64,000 bases of DNA. Source: Frankia umida (GTDB lineage: Bacteria; Actinomycetota; Actinomycetes; Frankiales; Frankiaceae). This document shows positions 51,933-61,724 of this stretch, in pieces. The stretch is taken from contig NZ_JALKFT010000019.1 of the NCBI RefSeq assembly GCF_023242945.1, forward strand, positions 1-64,000, in the 5' to 3' direction. Positions within the stretch are counted from its first letter, which is position 1. Every line of letters starts with the position of its first letter. The translations under genes and the position numbers were made by a program. The notes below the pieces were generated by a model. The model was not told the origin of the DNA. It searched no databases and was given only the letters and a program-made list of their open reading frames with translations.

Positions 51933-53804
51933 TCAGAGCTCGCGACGGGCGATGATCAGGCAGGTGCTGGAGTAGCGGGGGGCGTGGACGAAACGCCGGC
52001 AGAGGCGGTCGGCCACCCGGGCCAGGGTCAGCAGCGGGCTCACGATGGCCATCATCAGCGCCCAGGCGACCGTCGCGACCGGGCCGGCGGCCCGGCGCAA
52101 CCAGGGCATCGGCTGGGGGGCGATGGCGTTGACGGCGAACCGCAGTGCCAGCGTGAGATCGCCGGGGCCGCAGGGGGCGGCGAAGCGCACCAGCACGGGC
52201 CGCAGGCCCCGGTCGGTCAGGGCGGCGAGCAGGTTGTCCACCGGGATGAAGTGGGCGCGTTCGGGGATGGCCCAGCCGGACCAGAACCGGCCGAGCAGCC
52301 GCGCCTGCACCGATTCGGCGTTCGCCAGTTCGCACAGCAGCAGGCCGCCGGCGGGCAGGGCCTTGGTGACGGCGTCGAGTTCGGCGGACGGGTCCTCGCT
52401 GCCTTCGAGATAGCCGAACATGCTGATCACGTCGTACTGGCCGGCGACGGAGTCCGCGATGTCGGAAAGCCGCCCGTGGTAGGCGTGGTCGACCCAGCCG
52501 CGGCGCAGGCCCTCGTCGAGGCAGGCGGAGCTGTCCGCTCCGTCGAACACGGTGGCCGGCCAGCGTTCGCGGGCGGCGTTGGGCAGATGCCCGAAGCGGG
52601 AGCCGACGTCCAGCCAGGTGCGGGGCAGCCCGAACGGCCGCACGGCGGCGACCTGGTCGCGCCGGTCCCGGGCGATCACCGCGAGCACCCGTTCACCGAG
52701 GTCGGCGCGCAGCCCGTCGTACCGGTCGCGCTCGTAGAACTCCTGCCCCTCGGCGTTCAGCGCCGGGTTGAGGAACATGTGCCCGCAGTGCTCGCAACGG
52801 TCGAGGGTGAACTCGCCGGGTTTGCGCAGCAGCATGTCGGGGGCGACCAGCCGGACGGCGAGTTCCGTCGACCCGCACCACGGGCAGTCGTCACGGGCCC
52901 GGCGCAGGAACCGGTCGAGACCTTCCTGCACCTCGCGGTGGTAGGCGTCACGGCTGGCGGCACGGCGCACCCGGGCGGCGTGTTTGACCGGGTCGGCGGG
53001 CAGACCGGCGGCCTTGGCCGCGGCGGCCCGCGCCGACTGGGTCCGTCCGGCCCGCACCGAGTCGATGACGAACAGCACACCACCGAGAATCCGCACCAGA
53101 GGTGAGCGGATCAGGTCGCGGGGGGCCAGCGGCACCCTGCCGGCGCAGACGACGAACGGCTGGAACCAGAACAGGGCCAGCGCGGTGATGCCCCACGCCT
53201 GGTTGTAGTGCAGACCGATACCGGTGGCGACCTGGGGGACGAACGGGAAAAGCTGGTAACGCCGGGTGAACCGGTAGGCCCGCTGCTGCACCCGGACCCG
53301 CATCGCGGCGTCGTCGCGGGCGGCCCGCAGACCAGGCAGGACGGCCAGGTCGGTCGAGTCCGAGGCGAACAGCTTCACCCGCTCGGTGATGTCGACGAGT
53401 TCGACCGGGTCGAAGTCCTCCCGGGGGCTGATCCCGGCGCGGTCGAGGATCTCCGAACGCACCAGCAGCGCCTGGAAGGCCCCCCGGCCCGGCACGCAGC
53501 GGTCGGTGCGGTAGGTGCGGGTGTCGACCATCCGGGCGACGTCGAGGGCGCGTTCGACGGTCAGGTCGGTCGGCACCAGGTCGAGGACGTCGAGGTGGTC
53601 CCGGCTTGCGTGGTAGCTGGCGGCTCGACGGGCACCGTCGGTCATCTCGACGCCGGCGGCGATGAGGAACTCGTGCCGCGGGTCGACCGGCCGACCGGAG
53701 GCGGGAACGGTCTCCAACCGGCGCAGCCGGCCACGCAGCCGCACCGCATTGATGATCAACCCGACGCACACCGCGGGCGCCAACCACGCGAGCAGCCCGC
53801 TCAC
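51933..53804 (-). CDS. Membrane-anchored SAM methyltransferase with zinc ribbon
   Basis: 623 residues. N-terminal anchor helix (about 3-22), then a helical region (about 45-190) and two further hydrophobic stretches (about 190-250). A zinc ribbon with CPWCGSTE and CEHCGHMF (about 310-345) precedes a class I methyltransferase domain: motif I TWLDVGSRFGHLP (about 398), YDVISMFGYLEG (about 455), GGLLLCELANAES (about 485). Another hydrophobic stretch lies near 575-600. The zinc ribbon plus methyltransferase half resembles sugar or lipid C/O-methyltransferases; the N-terminal half I do not recognise. GTG start one base after the stop of the GT1 gene. As last gene of the PKS operon it probably methylates the glycolipid product at the membrane. 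Confidence 0.7.
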   Translation of the reverse strand: MSGLLAWLAPAVCVGLIINAVRLRGRLRRLETVPASGRPVDPRHEFLIAAGVEMTDGARRAASYHASRDHLDVLDLVPTDLTVERALDVARMVDTRTYRTDRCVPGRGAFQALLVRSEILDRAGISPREDFDPVELVDITERVKLFASDSTDLAVLPGLRAARDDAAMRVRVQQRAYRFTRRYQLFPFVPQVATGIGLHYNQAWGITALALFWFQPFVVCAGRVPLAPRDLIRSPLVRILGGVLFVIDSVRAGRTQSARAAAAKAAGLPADPVKHAARVRRAASRDAYHREVQEGLDRFLRRARDDCPWCGSTELAVRLVAPDMLLRKPGEFTLDRCEHCGHMFLNPALNAEGQEFYERDRYDGLRADLGERVLAVIARDRRDQVAAVRPFGLPRTWLDVGSRFGHLPNAARERWPATVFDGADSSACLDEGLRRGWVDHAYHGRLSDIADSVAGQYDVISMFGYLEGSEDPSAELDAVTKALPAGGLLLCELANAESVQARLLGRFWSGWAIPERAHFIPVDNLLAALTDRGLRPVLVRFAAPCGPGDLTLALRFAVNAIAPQPMPWLRRAAGPVATVAWALMMAIVSPLLTLARVADRLCRRFVHAPRYSSTCLIIARREL

Positions 53805-53805
53805 C

Positions 53806-55011
53806 TCATGCGACCAACTTCTCGACGTGGTCGGCCGCGGCGGCGACCCCGCCGGCGAGCCGGAAGGCGTCGCGCAGCCGCTCGGCCGCGAGTCGGTGGA
53901 TCGGGTCGTCCAGAACGGCGCTCACCGCGGCCCGCACGTTGGACGCGCCGGCGCGGCCGAACTTGATCCGCACCCCGGCGCCGGTGCGCACCACCTGTTC
54001 GGCGATGATCGGCTGATCATCACGGACGGGGGCGACGACCAGGGGCAGGCCGTGGGTGAGCGCCTCGCACACGGTGTTGTTACCGGCGTGGCAGACCACC
54101 GCCGACAGCCTGCTCATCAGCTCGATCTGCGGCACCGACTCGGTGACCAGCAGGTCGTCGGGGGCGTTGAGGTCGTCGATGAGCCCCGGTGGGGCCACCA
54201 CGATCGCCTGCACCCGGTCGGTGAGGGTCAGCAGCCCTTCCGCCGCGGCCCGCAGGAACCGGCCACCGGCCTCCCGGGTGACGGTGCCCAGCGAGACGAG
54301 CACCGCGGCGCGCCGCGGGTCCAGCCACTCCCAGGGAAACGGGGTGCTGGCGACCCGCAGTCCACCGGTGGCGCTGCCCACGAAGACCGTGTTGCGGGGT
54401 GCGACCGACGGCTGCGGGGTGTCCGGGCGGCGCAGCAGGTCGGCGACGGAGAAGACGATGACCAGTTCGTCGGAGAAGCGCAGATCGACGGCGTCCGCGT
54501 CCGCGCTGGTCAGGCCGTGGGTGAGCTGGAAGTCGCGGAGCAGCCCGCGGACCCACTGGCCGAGACCGGCGAGCACCCCGTAGGGATCGTCGAGTTCGGC
54601 GGAGGTGGTGGCGAGGGTCGCCCAGTGCAGCCCGTGGCGCCGGGCGACCAGGGCCGCGCCGATGGCCTGCTGGTCGGCGACGATCGCGTCCGGGTGGAAC
54701 CGGGCGACGATCTGTTCGATCGCGGGGATCATCGCGGTGTTCAGCGGAAGCAGGAACTCCTCCCACAGGAACTTCAGCGACGCCGGGCCGCGCAGCCCAC
54801 GCGAACGGGCGACGACGGCCTCCCGGTCGGCGTCGCCGGGCAGGTCCGGCAACCCGAACACGGTCATCCCGGCAGGGATCAGATGGCCGATCACGTCCAG
54901 GTGGCCGGCGATCGCGACCTCATGGCCGCGGGCGGCGAGTTCACCGGCGACCCCGATCGCCGGGTTGACATGCCCGGTCAGCGGCGGAACCACGAACAGC
55001 ACCCGGCTCAT
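53806..55011 (-). CDS. GT1 (macrolide glycosyltransferase-type) glycosyltransferase
   Basis: 401 residues from the ATG at 55011, overlapping the hydrolase stop (ATGA). GT-B fold: N-terminal VLFVVPPLTGHVNPAIGVAG for the acceptor side, and the C-terminal donor-side motif VVCHAGNNTVCEALTHGLPL followed by PVRDDQPIIAEQVVRTGAGV, as in UGT/MGT enzymes using UDP- or dTDP-sugars. It should attach a sugar to the hydroxyl of the PKS product, as in glycolipid or macrolide tailoring. Confidence 0.9.
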   Translation of the reverse strand: MSRVLFVVPPLTGHVNPAIGVAGELAARGHEVAIAGHLDVIGHLIPAGMTVFGLPDLPGDADREAVVARSRGLRGPASLKFLWEEFLLPLNTAMIPAIEQIVARFHPDAIVADQQAIGAALVARRHGLHWATLATTSAELDDPYGVLAGLGQWVRGLLRDFQLTHGLTSADADAVDLRFSDELVIVFSVADLLRRPDTPQPSVAPRNTVFVGSATGGLRVASTPFPWEWLDPRRAAVLVSLGTVTREAGGRFLRAAAEGLLTLTDRVQAIVVAPPGLIDDLNAPDDLLVTESVPQIELMSRLSAVVCHAGNNTVCEALTHGLPLVVAPVRDDQPIIAEQVVRTGAGVRIKFGRAGASNVRAAVSAVLDDPIHRLAAERLRDAFRLAGGVAAAADHVEKLVA

Positions 55012-55928
55012 CCGCGGCCGCCCTCCGCCGCGGCCGCGGGCCGGGGGGTGTTGAGATCGGGCGGCGGCACCATGTCGGTCACCCACCGCGGGGTCTCGAA
55101 ACGCCGTTCGGTCCGCGGGACGTAGACGGGCGGTTCGGTGCCGCGATCCTCGAACAGCCACCAGCGCATCAGCTCACGCAGGTAGCCGGTGGCCTCCCGC
55201 AGCACCATGTGGGTGTGGTGGGCGAGGACCACCAGGGTCGTGTTCGGGATGACCGAGGTGAGGGTCTCGGCCTGGTCGACGATGTCCGAGTTCTCCCCGT
55301 AGACGACGAGGACGGGCATCGCCAGTCGACCGAGCGCCTCGGTGGAGAACGGCTGGGTCGCCAGCATGTCGCCGGCGATCGTCGTCTCCTGCAGCAGCCG
55401 GCGGGCCGAGCGGGTCGCGCGGCCCGCGACCCGACCGGCGGCCTGCTGCAACCACTGCTCGACCTCGTCGTCGGACATCGCCGCGAGGATCTGGCTCAGC
55501 GACCGGGCCATCTCCTCGCCGAGCCCCTCCAGCAGGAACGGCGGTTCGATCAGGGTCAGACTCGCCACCCGTTCGCCGTGTTCCAGCCCGTAGGCGAGGG
55601 CCATCGTCGCGCCGTAGCTGTTGCCGACGAGGTGCACCGGCTGGTCCACGCCGAGCTCGTCGAGCAGGCCCGTCAGGTCGGCCAGGGAGTCGGTGAGCCG
55701 GTAGCCGTCGGGGGTGCGTTCGCTGCGGCCGTGACCACGCAGGTCGTAGCAGATGACGTCGCAGCCGGCATCGGAGAGATAGGTGCCCAGCGACAGGTAG
55801 AAACTGGACATGTTGTCCATGACCATGCCGTGCAGCATCACGACGGTCGGGATGTCGGTGCCCGCACCGCCCGGCGGGCCGATCCGCTGCACGTGCAGCC
55901 GGACGTCGTTCGCGACGATCTCACTCAT
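55008..55928 (-). CDS. Alpha/beta hydrolase (thioesterase-like candidate)
   Basis: 306 residues, ATG at 55928 with GGAGAG upstream. VVMLHGMVMDN oxyanion region, YDLRGHGRSER, nucleophile elbow VGNSYGATMAL, acidic residue in VYGENSDIVDQ and His in HHTHMVL. Its place between the ACP and GT1 genes suggests it releases the chain from the ACP or edits stalled chains, since I see no thioesterase domain in the PKS proteins. The last 45 residues are Pro/Arg-rich. Confidence 0.88.
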   Translation of the reverse strand: MSEIVANDVRLHVQRIGPPGGAGTDIPTVVMLHGMVMDNMSSFYLSLGTYLSDAGCDVICYDLRGHGRSERTPDGYRLTDSLADLTGLLDELGVDQPVHLVGNSYGATMALAYGLEHGERVASLTLIEPPFLLEGLGEEMARSLSQILAAMSDDEVEQWLQQAAGRVAGRATRSARRLLQETTIAGDMLATQPFSTEALGRLAMPVLVVYGENSDIVDQAETLTSVIPNTTLVVLAHHTHMVLREATGYLRELMRWWLFEDRGTEPPVYVPRTERRFETPRWVTDMVPPPDLNTPRPAAAAEGGRG

Positions 55929-56025
55929 TCGCACCACTCTCCTGCTCGGTCGCTGAGTCCCCCAGCACCGCTGTCCCCCAGTACGGCTGTTACCCGGATG
56001 CCTGTCCCGCGGGACGGCTGTCGGC
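55929..56025. other. 97-bp gap within the PKS operon
   Basis: The only gap of more than a few bases between genes of the operon. Short direct repeats of CCCCCAG(C/T)AC occur. It could hold an internal promoter for the hydrolase-glycosyltransferase-methyltransferase genes, but no clear element is visible. Confidence 0.35.
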
Positions 56026-56400
56026 TCAGATCGAACCGGTCGTCGCCGGGGTGGGCAGGCTGTCGACGACGAACTCCACCACCTCACCGACCCGCATGTT
56101 GATGACCTGGTCGACGTCCCGGGTGGCCAGGAAACCGACGAAGTCGACGGCGTCGCCGTACCGCTCACGCAGCCGGTCGGCGAGCGCGACGAACTCGATG
56201 CTTTCCAGTTCGAGGTCCTCGCTGAACGACGTGTCCATGGTGATCTTCATGTCGAACGCGTATTCCTCGCCGATGACGTCGCGGACGTCTTCGGCGATCT
56301 CCTCGAGCACGCGGGTCTCCACCGCTGGCCGGTCCATCTGCGCCACCTTTTCCCCGGTCGCCGCTGGGACGCCGGTCACGATTTTCTGCTGCGCTGTCAT
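56026..56400 (-). CDS. Free-standing acyl carrier protein
   Basis: 124 residues, ATG overlapping the PKS stop by 4 bp. Helix-II motif DLELESIEFVALADRL with the phosphopantetheine Ser at 67, which replaces the common DSL by ESI. N- and C-terminal extensions of about 20 residues each are present. The PPTase domain at the end of the PKS just upstream is a probable activator. It may take the finished chain from the PKS to the hydrolase or glycosyltransferase. Confidence 0.88.
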   Translation of the reverse strand: MTAQQKIVTGVPAATGEKVAQMDRPAVETRVLEEIAEDVRDVIGEEYAFDMKITMDTSFSEDLELESIEFVALADRLRERYGDAVDFVGFLATRDVDQVINMRVGEVVEFVVDSLPTPATTGSI

Positions 56401-59400
56401 CTGGAAAAGCTCCGTTCCCCGACGCTGTCACGCTGGTGCGCACGGCCGGGACGCCCGGCCACGACATCGGCCTCGACCTCGGGTGAGGTCCAGGCGACGA
56501 CATAACGTGCGGGAAGGTCGGCGCGGTCGGCGGACGCCGCGGAATCCGGACGGCCGGAGCCGATCCGCGCATCGTCGGGCAGAATCCGGCCGGCGGCATC
56601 CACGGTACGCAATGCCACCCACCGCCCATGCGACCGCCGGTCGCCACCGTCCCCCGGTTCCCCCGCGGCCTGATCACCCACGGCCTGATCACCCGTGGCC
56701 AGGTCACCGGCCACGGTGACCCGCAGCAGCAACGGCGGGCCGGCCGTGCCACTGGCGGGAAACGACGACCACACCGGCGGCGCCGGATACGGTCCGTCGA
56801 CGACGAACTGGCGTGGACGACCCGCCAGGCCCGTGCCCCGTGCCTTCGCCGCCGCCTCCTTCGCCGCCCACAGCCGGGTGAACCACACCGCCCGCGCCGC
56901 GTCGTCGTCGCCGGCGAGCCGGTCGAGCAGATCCACCTCGGACGGGGCGAGCGCGGCCCGCTCCACGCCGGGGGCGCGCGCCACGATCCGCTCCACGTCG
57001 ATGCCGACCGAACCGGCGGCCGACACCAGCGCGACGGCCAGTTCCGGCTTGTGCGCCAGCGACACCCAGGGCGCGTCAAGGACCGGCACACCCGCCCGCA
57101 CCGGCAGTGGCCGGACCCGGGGGGCACCGAGCGGGTCGTTGTCGATCCCGACCTCGATCGCCCAGACCGGCCCGGCACCGCGGTCCCACAGCCAGCGACG
57201 GACGGCGTCCTGAGCGGCGATGCGGCCCAGCAGCCGGCCGCGGGCGGCCCGCGGGTTCAGTGCGGCGAGCCTGGCCCGGGCCTCCGCGTCCAGGTAGTGA
57301 CGCACGATCAGTTCCCGGGAGGCCGACTCGCTCCACCGGTCGAGCGCCACCAGCCAGCCCTCACCGGCGGGCTGCGCGACGGTGTGCAGCTCCGGGGAAC
57401 GCACCATCGTCCACAGCACCGCGTCGTTGGCGAACCGGCGATCGGTCCAGGCGGTGATGATCGCCCAGCACCGCCCGTCGGCCCGGCGCAGTTCCAGATC
57501 GGCGACGACGGTCCGCTCGGCCACCGCGCGGATGCGCACCACGCAGTCCAACGCCTCGCCGACGACCGGCGGCGGGCCGAAGAAACGCACGTCCGCGATG
57601 GACTGGGGCAGCAGCAGCGAATCCTGCGCCAGATGTTCCATCGCCCAGTACCCGAACAGCTGCCCGGCGTTGTCCAACAACGCTCCGGACGCGGACGGCA
57701 CCCGCAGCCGCCCCCGAACGCCACCCGAGGCGATCCCGTCGATGTGTTCGACACCCTGATAGCCGGGGCCGTGGAACAGAAACCGGCCGCGGTAGAGATC
57801 CGGCCCCTGCTGGCGCGGCGCACGCTCGTCCGGCAGGACGGGTGTGCCCGCCGGAGCCGGCAGATCCGCGGTGGTCGGACTCGTCGCCGGTGGGCTCGGA
57901 TAGCCGGCGGCGAACAGCACCGTGCCGCGGGCGTACCCCTCGACACTGACCCGCACCGCTTCGACCGCCTCGGGCTCCCCGGCCGCCGTGCCACCGTCGC
58001 GCGGCCCGCGCTCCACCGCGGCGGGCTCGACCCCGCTCAGGGTGATCGTCACCTCGACGGCGGGCTCGATCGCGAGCCAGCGCAGCGCCCGCACGTCCCG
58101 CAGCCCGATCGGCACCCGTCCGGGCAGCAGCGCCGCCGCCTCGGCGATCATCAGCTCCAGGACCTCGGTCATCGGCACGACCGGAAAACGGTCGGACTGG
58201 TCGGTCCAGCCCGGCGGCTGCCGGTAGAAGCAGTGGTCGACGACGTGCGGCATCGACGCCAGCGACAGTCGACGCACCACGGTGCGCGGCCCCGCCCCCA
58301 GCCCGGACGACGGCACCGCCCCGGACGGCCCAGCCGCGCCGGGCGGCCCAGGCGGTACGCCCGCCCCGACCGGCGCCGAGGAGCCGACCAGCCCGTTGGA
58401 CGCGGCGGACCTGGACGAACCAGCCGATCTCGCGGGCACCGAGGGCCTGGACGGCCTTGAGGGTCTGGAGGGCCTGGACGGTCTGGCCGGCGCGGCCACT
58501 CGCCGCCCGGGCGAGGTGCTCCGGTCGCGAGCGGCGGGCGAACCCGGCACCGCCCCGTTCCAGCGGCCGACGACAGCGGTCAGGGCCTGGTCCCCGTCCG
58601 CCAGCACGCCCTGCAGCTCGGCCAGCACAGGCGACCCGACCGCTCCGGGTGACCCGACGGTGCCAGATGACGCGACGGTGCCAGGTGACGCGACGGGCAC
58701 TGTGGCAGGCGCGGCCTGGGGGGTCTGGGGGGTCCGGGCGGACGGGCGGCCCAGCAGGTCGGCGGCGGCGGGCCCGAGGCGCACCAGGGGCGTTCCCAGT
58801 CGCAACGGGACGGGCCGGCCTGCGCCGCGCGGCAGTTGCACGCGCCGGCCGGGCGGTGTCACGGGCGCCCCGGTTCCCACCGGGGGCGCGGGCGGCGTGG
58901 GGCGGGTCCGGCAGGGCAGCAGGTCCAGGCGCGGCGCGGCACCCTCGGCCCACAGCGCGGCGGCGACCCGGCGCAGCTGTTCCAGACCTGACCGCTTCGG
59001 TGTGTTCGAGACCAGGGAGAGATGTTCCCGTCCGCGCAGCGTGTCATCGACGAACCCGGCGATGCTGCCGACACCGACCTGCACGAACGCCCGCACCCCG
59101 GACGCGTACAGCTCGTCGAGCAGCTCCCGGAACCGCACCGGCGCGACGAGGTGGCGCAGCGTCAGGTCGCGCACCTCGTCGTGGTCACGGGGGTAGGGCG
59201 CCGCGGTCGTCGCCGACCAGATCGGCACCGTCGCCTCGGCGAAGGTGGTGGCATCGATCGCGGCGCGCGCGACGTCCTGGTAGGGCTCGAAGAACGGGGA
59301 GTGGAAGCCGGAGCGGAACGGCAGCAGCCGGCCGAGCACGCCGGCGCGGCGCAGTTCATCCAGCGCGGCGCGCACGCTGTCCTCCCGCCCGCAGATGATC

Positions 59401-61724
59401 GACTGATGCGGGCAGTTGTCGTGCGACAGGACGACCTCGTCGAGGTGCGCGATCACCGCGCCCGCCTGCTCGGCGCCGCAGCCCAGCGCCCCGAAGGCGA
59501 CCCCGGGCACCTCGAGGGAGGCGGGGTCGAACCCGGCGATGAACGAGTCGGCGAAGGCGTCGGTGACCAGCCCGCAGGAGATCATCGCGTTCCACTCGCC
59601 GATGCTGTGCCCGCCGACGAGGTCGGGGACGATACCGAGCCGGCGCAACGCGAGGTCGAGGACCCGGCCGATTTCGATGCTCGCCACGCCATGCTGCCCC
59701 AGCCCGGCGGTGTCAGTGGCGTTGGGTCTGTCAAGGCCGAAATGGTCGCAGACGTCGTCGACGCGCGGGGTGAAGTTGTCCTCGAGCCCGCAGAACAGGA
59801 ACGCCGTCTGCCCGGCGCCGGCCGGGTTCGCCGGGTCGAGCAGGCCGGTGGGGCTGAACCACAGGTCGTTGCGGCCCCGCCAGGGCGTTCCTCGTCCGAC
59901 CGCGCTGCGGGCGAGGGCGAGACGCCGCGCGTTCGGCGCGACCAGCGCCAGTCGCCAGGGCCCGCCGGTGGGCGGGGCCGCGGCGTCGTCGCGGGCCAGC
60001 AGTTCGGCATCGGGCCGGTCCAGCTGGGCGAGAAGATCGTCTGGCCCGGAACCGGCCAGCAGCAGCACCCGTTCGGCGCCCGCGTCCGCCCCCAGCTCAC
60101 CGGACGACACCACCACGCCGGACGGCGAGGCGGCGGCGGACGACGCGGCCGTGGGAGCGGGGAAGGTGCGGGCGGCGGTGACCGGGATGTCCGGCGGGGC
60201 CTCCTCGACGACGAGGTGCGCGTTGATGCCGCCGAAACCGAAGGCGTTGACGCCGGCCCGGCGCGGACCCCCGCCCGCCGGTTCGGCCCAGGGGGTGGCG
60301 GTGCGCACGGGGGCGAAGCGGCTGGCGGCGAAGGCCGGATGTGGTTCGTCGCAGTGCAGTGTGGGTGGCAGTGTCCGGTGGTGCAGCGCGAGGGCCGTCT
60401 TGATCAGACCGGCCGCGCCCGCCGCCGGCATCGCGTGGCCGATCATGGACTTGACGGACCCGAGGCCGATGCCACCCACGTCAGCGGCCGCGGCCTGGCC
60501 GAAGACCTCGGCGAGGGTGGCGAGTTCCACCGCGTCACCGGCGGGGGTGGCGGTGCCGTGCGCCTCGACCAGGCCGATCGCGCCGGGGGCGGTCGGGTCG
60601 AGTCCGGCGTCCGCCCAGGCCCGTCGCACGGCGAGGACCTGACCGCTGGTGTCGGGGGCCATCAGCGAGGCACCGCGCCCGTCGCTGGACGCCCCGGCGC
60701 CGCGCAGCACCGCGTAGACGCGGTCGCCGTCGCGGCGGGCGTCGTCCAGCCGGCGCAGCACCAGCATGCCCACGCCCTCGCCGATGACGATGCCGTCGGC
60801 GCGCCGGTCGAACGGCCGGATCACCTCGCTCGGTGACAGCGCCCGCAGCAGCGTGAACACACTCCAGAACGACGCCTCATGGACGAGATGGGCGCCACCG
60901 ACGATCATCGCGTCGGTCCGGTGGGAGCCGAGGTCGCGCAGCGCCGACTCGACGGCGATCAGCGACGAGGCGCAGGCCGCGTCCACCGTGTAGGCGGGTC
61001 CGCGCAGGTCGAGCCGATTCGCGATCCGGGACGCGGCGAGGTTGGGCACCAGGCCGATCGACGCCTCGGCGCGCACCGGCCCAAGCTGGTCACAGAAGGC
61101 CGCGCGGACCCGTTCGACGGCGTCCGCCGGCAGGTCCGGCAGCACCTCCCGCAGGGTCGTGACGAGCTGACGTGAGGTGCGGACCCGCTGTTCGAGCCGG
61201 GCCACGCCGGAGCCGACGTAGCCACCGCGGCCGAGGACCACGCCGACCCGGTCGGCGTCACCGAGCCGGTCCGCTCCCCCGGCGTCCGTGATCGCCTCGG
61301 CGGCCAGGCGCAACGCGAGCAGCTGGTCGGGTTCGGCCCAGTCCACGGCGTTCGGGACGATGCCGAACGCCGTCGGATCGAAGGCCGCCAGATCGTCCAC
61401 GAACCCGCCACGCCGACAGTAGAACGCGCCCCCGTCAGCGGCCGAGCTCCCCGAGCCGTTCGGACCGCCCTGGCCGCTCAGGCCCGAGACACCGGAGCCG
61501 CCCAGCCCACCGGCCGCGGACGGCGCGGCGAAGTAGTCCTCGACGTCGAACCGGCCGGGGGGGATGGCGCCCACCGCGTCCACCCCGCCGACGATGTTGC
61601 GCCAGAAGGCACCGAGGTCGCCCGCGCCGGGAAACAGCGCCGACATGCCGACGATGGCGATCGGCACCGCGCCACCCCGGCCCCCCGCTGCGCCGCCGGG
61701 ATCCGGCGCGACGGGTTCAGGCAT
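56397..61724 (-). CDS. PUFA-synthase-like PKS: KS-AT-DH with C-terminal PPTase
   Basis: 1775 residues from the ATG at 61724, which overlaps the stop of the upstream PKS by 8 bp. KS domain (about 20-460): active-site Cys251 in DAACASSLIAVESAL, VEAHGTATPAGD and VKSMIGHAMPAAG for the two His. AT domain (about 560-900): GGHSIGEWNAMI with Ser707. A Pro/Ser/Arg-rich linker (about 930-1140), partly built of RPS repeats, follows. A hotdog dehydratase-like domain starts near His1160 (MPHVVDHCF). The C-terminus (about 1500-1720) is a 4'-phosphopantetheinyl transferase: GIDVERIVA and LWAAKEAAAKARG. No ACP or KR is in this chain; they are on the upstream protein and in the next gene. The KS and the integrated PPTase resemble PUFA and hglE-type lipid synthases. 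Confidence 0.9.
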   Translation of the reverse strand: MPEPVAPDPGGAAGGRGGAVPIAIVGMSALFPGAGDLGAFWRNIVGGVDAVGAIPPGRFDVEDYFAAPSAAGGLGGSGVSGLSGQGGPNGSGSSAADGGAFYCRRGGFVDDLAAFDPTAFGIVPNAVDWAEPDQLLALRLAAEAITDAGGADRLGDADRVGVVLGRGGYVGSGVARLEQRVRTSRQLVTTLREVLPDLPADAVERVRAAFCDQLGPVRAEASIGLVPNLAASRIANRLDLRGPAYTVDAACASSLIAVESALRDLGSHRTDAMIVGGAHLVHEASFWSVFTLLRALSPSEVIRPFDRRADGIVIGEGVGMLVLRRLDDARRDGDRVYAVLRGAGASSDGRGASLMAPDTSGQVLAVRRAWADAGLDPTAPGAIGLVEAHGTATPAGDAVELATLAEVFGQAAAADVGGIGLGSVKSMIGHAMPAAGAAGLIKTALALHHRTLPPTLHCDEPHPAFAASRFAPVRTATPWAEPAGGGPRRAGVNAFGFGGINAHLVVEEAPPDIPVTAARTFPAPTAASSAAASPSGVVVSSGELGADAGAERVLLLAGSGPDDLLAQLDRPDAELLARDDAAAPPTGGPWRLALVAPNARRLALARSAVGRGTPWRGRNDLWFSPTGLLDPANPAGAGQTAFLFCGLEDNFTPRVDDVCDHFGLDRPNATDTAGLGQHGVASIEIGRVLDLALRRLGIVPDLVGGHSIGEWNAMISCGLVTDAFADSFIAGFDPASLEVPGVAFGALGCGAEQAGAVIAHLDEVVLSHDNCPHQSIICGREDSVRAALDELRRAGVLGRLLPFRSGFHSPFFEPYQDVARAAIDATTFAEATVPIWSATTAAPYPRDHDEVRDLTLRHLVAPVRFRELLDELYASGVRAFVQVGVGSIAGFVDDTLRGREHLSLVSNTPKRSGLEQLRRVAAALWAEGAAPRLDLLPCRTRPTPPAPPVGTGAPVTPPGRRVQLPRGAGRPVPLRLGTPLVRLGPAAADLLGRPSARTPQTPQAAPATVPVASPGTVASSGTVGSPGAVGSPVLAELQGVLADGDQALTAVVGRWNGAVPGSPAARDRSTSPGRRVAAPARPSRPSRPSRPSRPSVPARSAGSSRSAASNGLVGSSAPVGAGVPPGPPGAAGPSGAVPSSGLGAGPRTVVRRLSLASMPHVVDHCFYRQPPGWTDQSDRFPVVPMTEVLELMIAEAAALLPGRVPIGLRDVRALRWLAIEPAVEVTITLSGVEPAAVERGPRDGGTAAGEPEAVEAVRVSVEGYARGTVLFAAGYPSPPATSPTTADLPAPAGTPVLPDERAPRQQGPDLYRGRFLFHGPGYQGVEHIDGIASGGVRGRLRVPSASGALLDNAGQLFGYWAMEHLAQDSLLLPQSIADVRFFGPPPVVGEALDCVVRIRAVAERTVVADLELRRADGRCWAIITAWTDRRFANDAVLWTMVRSPELHTVAQPAGEGWLVALDRWSESASRELIVRHYLDAEARARLAALNPRAARGRLLGRIAAQDAVRRWLWDRGAGPVWAIEVGIDNDPLGAPRVRPLPVRAGVPVLDAPWVSLAHKPELAVALVSAAGSVGIDVERIVARAPGVERAALAPSEVDLLDRLAGDDDAARAVWFTRLWAAKEAAAKARGTGLAGRPRQFVVDGPYPAPPVWSSFPASGTAGPPLLLRVTVAGDLATGDQAVGDQAAGEPGDGGDRRSHGRWVALRTVDAAGRILPDDARIGSGRPDSAASADRADLPARYVVAWTSPEVEADVVAGRPGRAHQRDSVGERSFSR

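Noticed and set aside
59022..60836. 604-codon plus-strand frame opposite the PKS
   Set aside because: Antisense to the KS and AT domains; Arg/Gly/Val-rich shadow without motifs.
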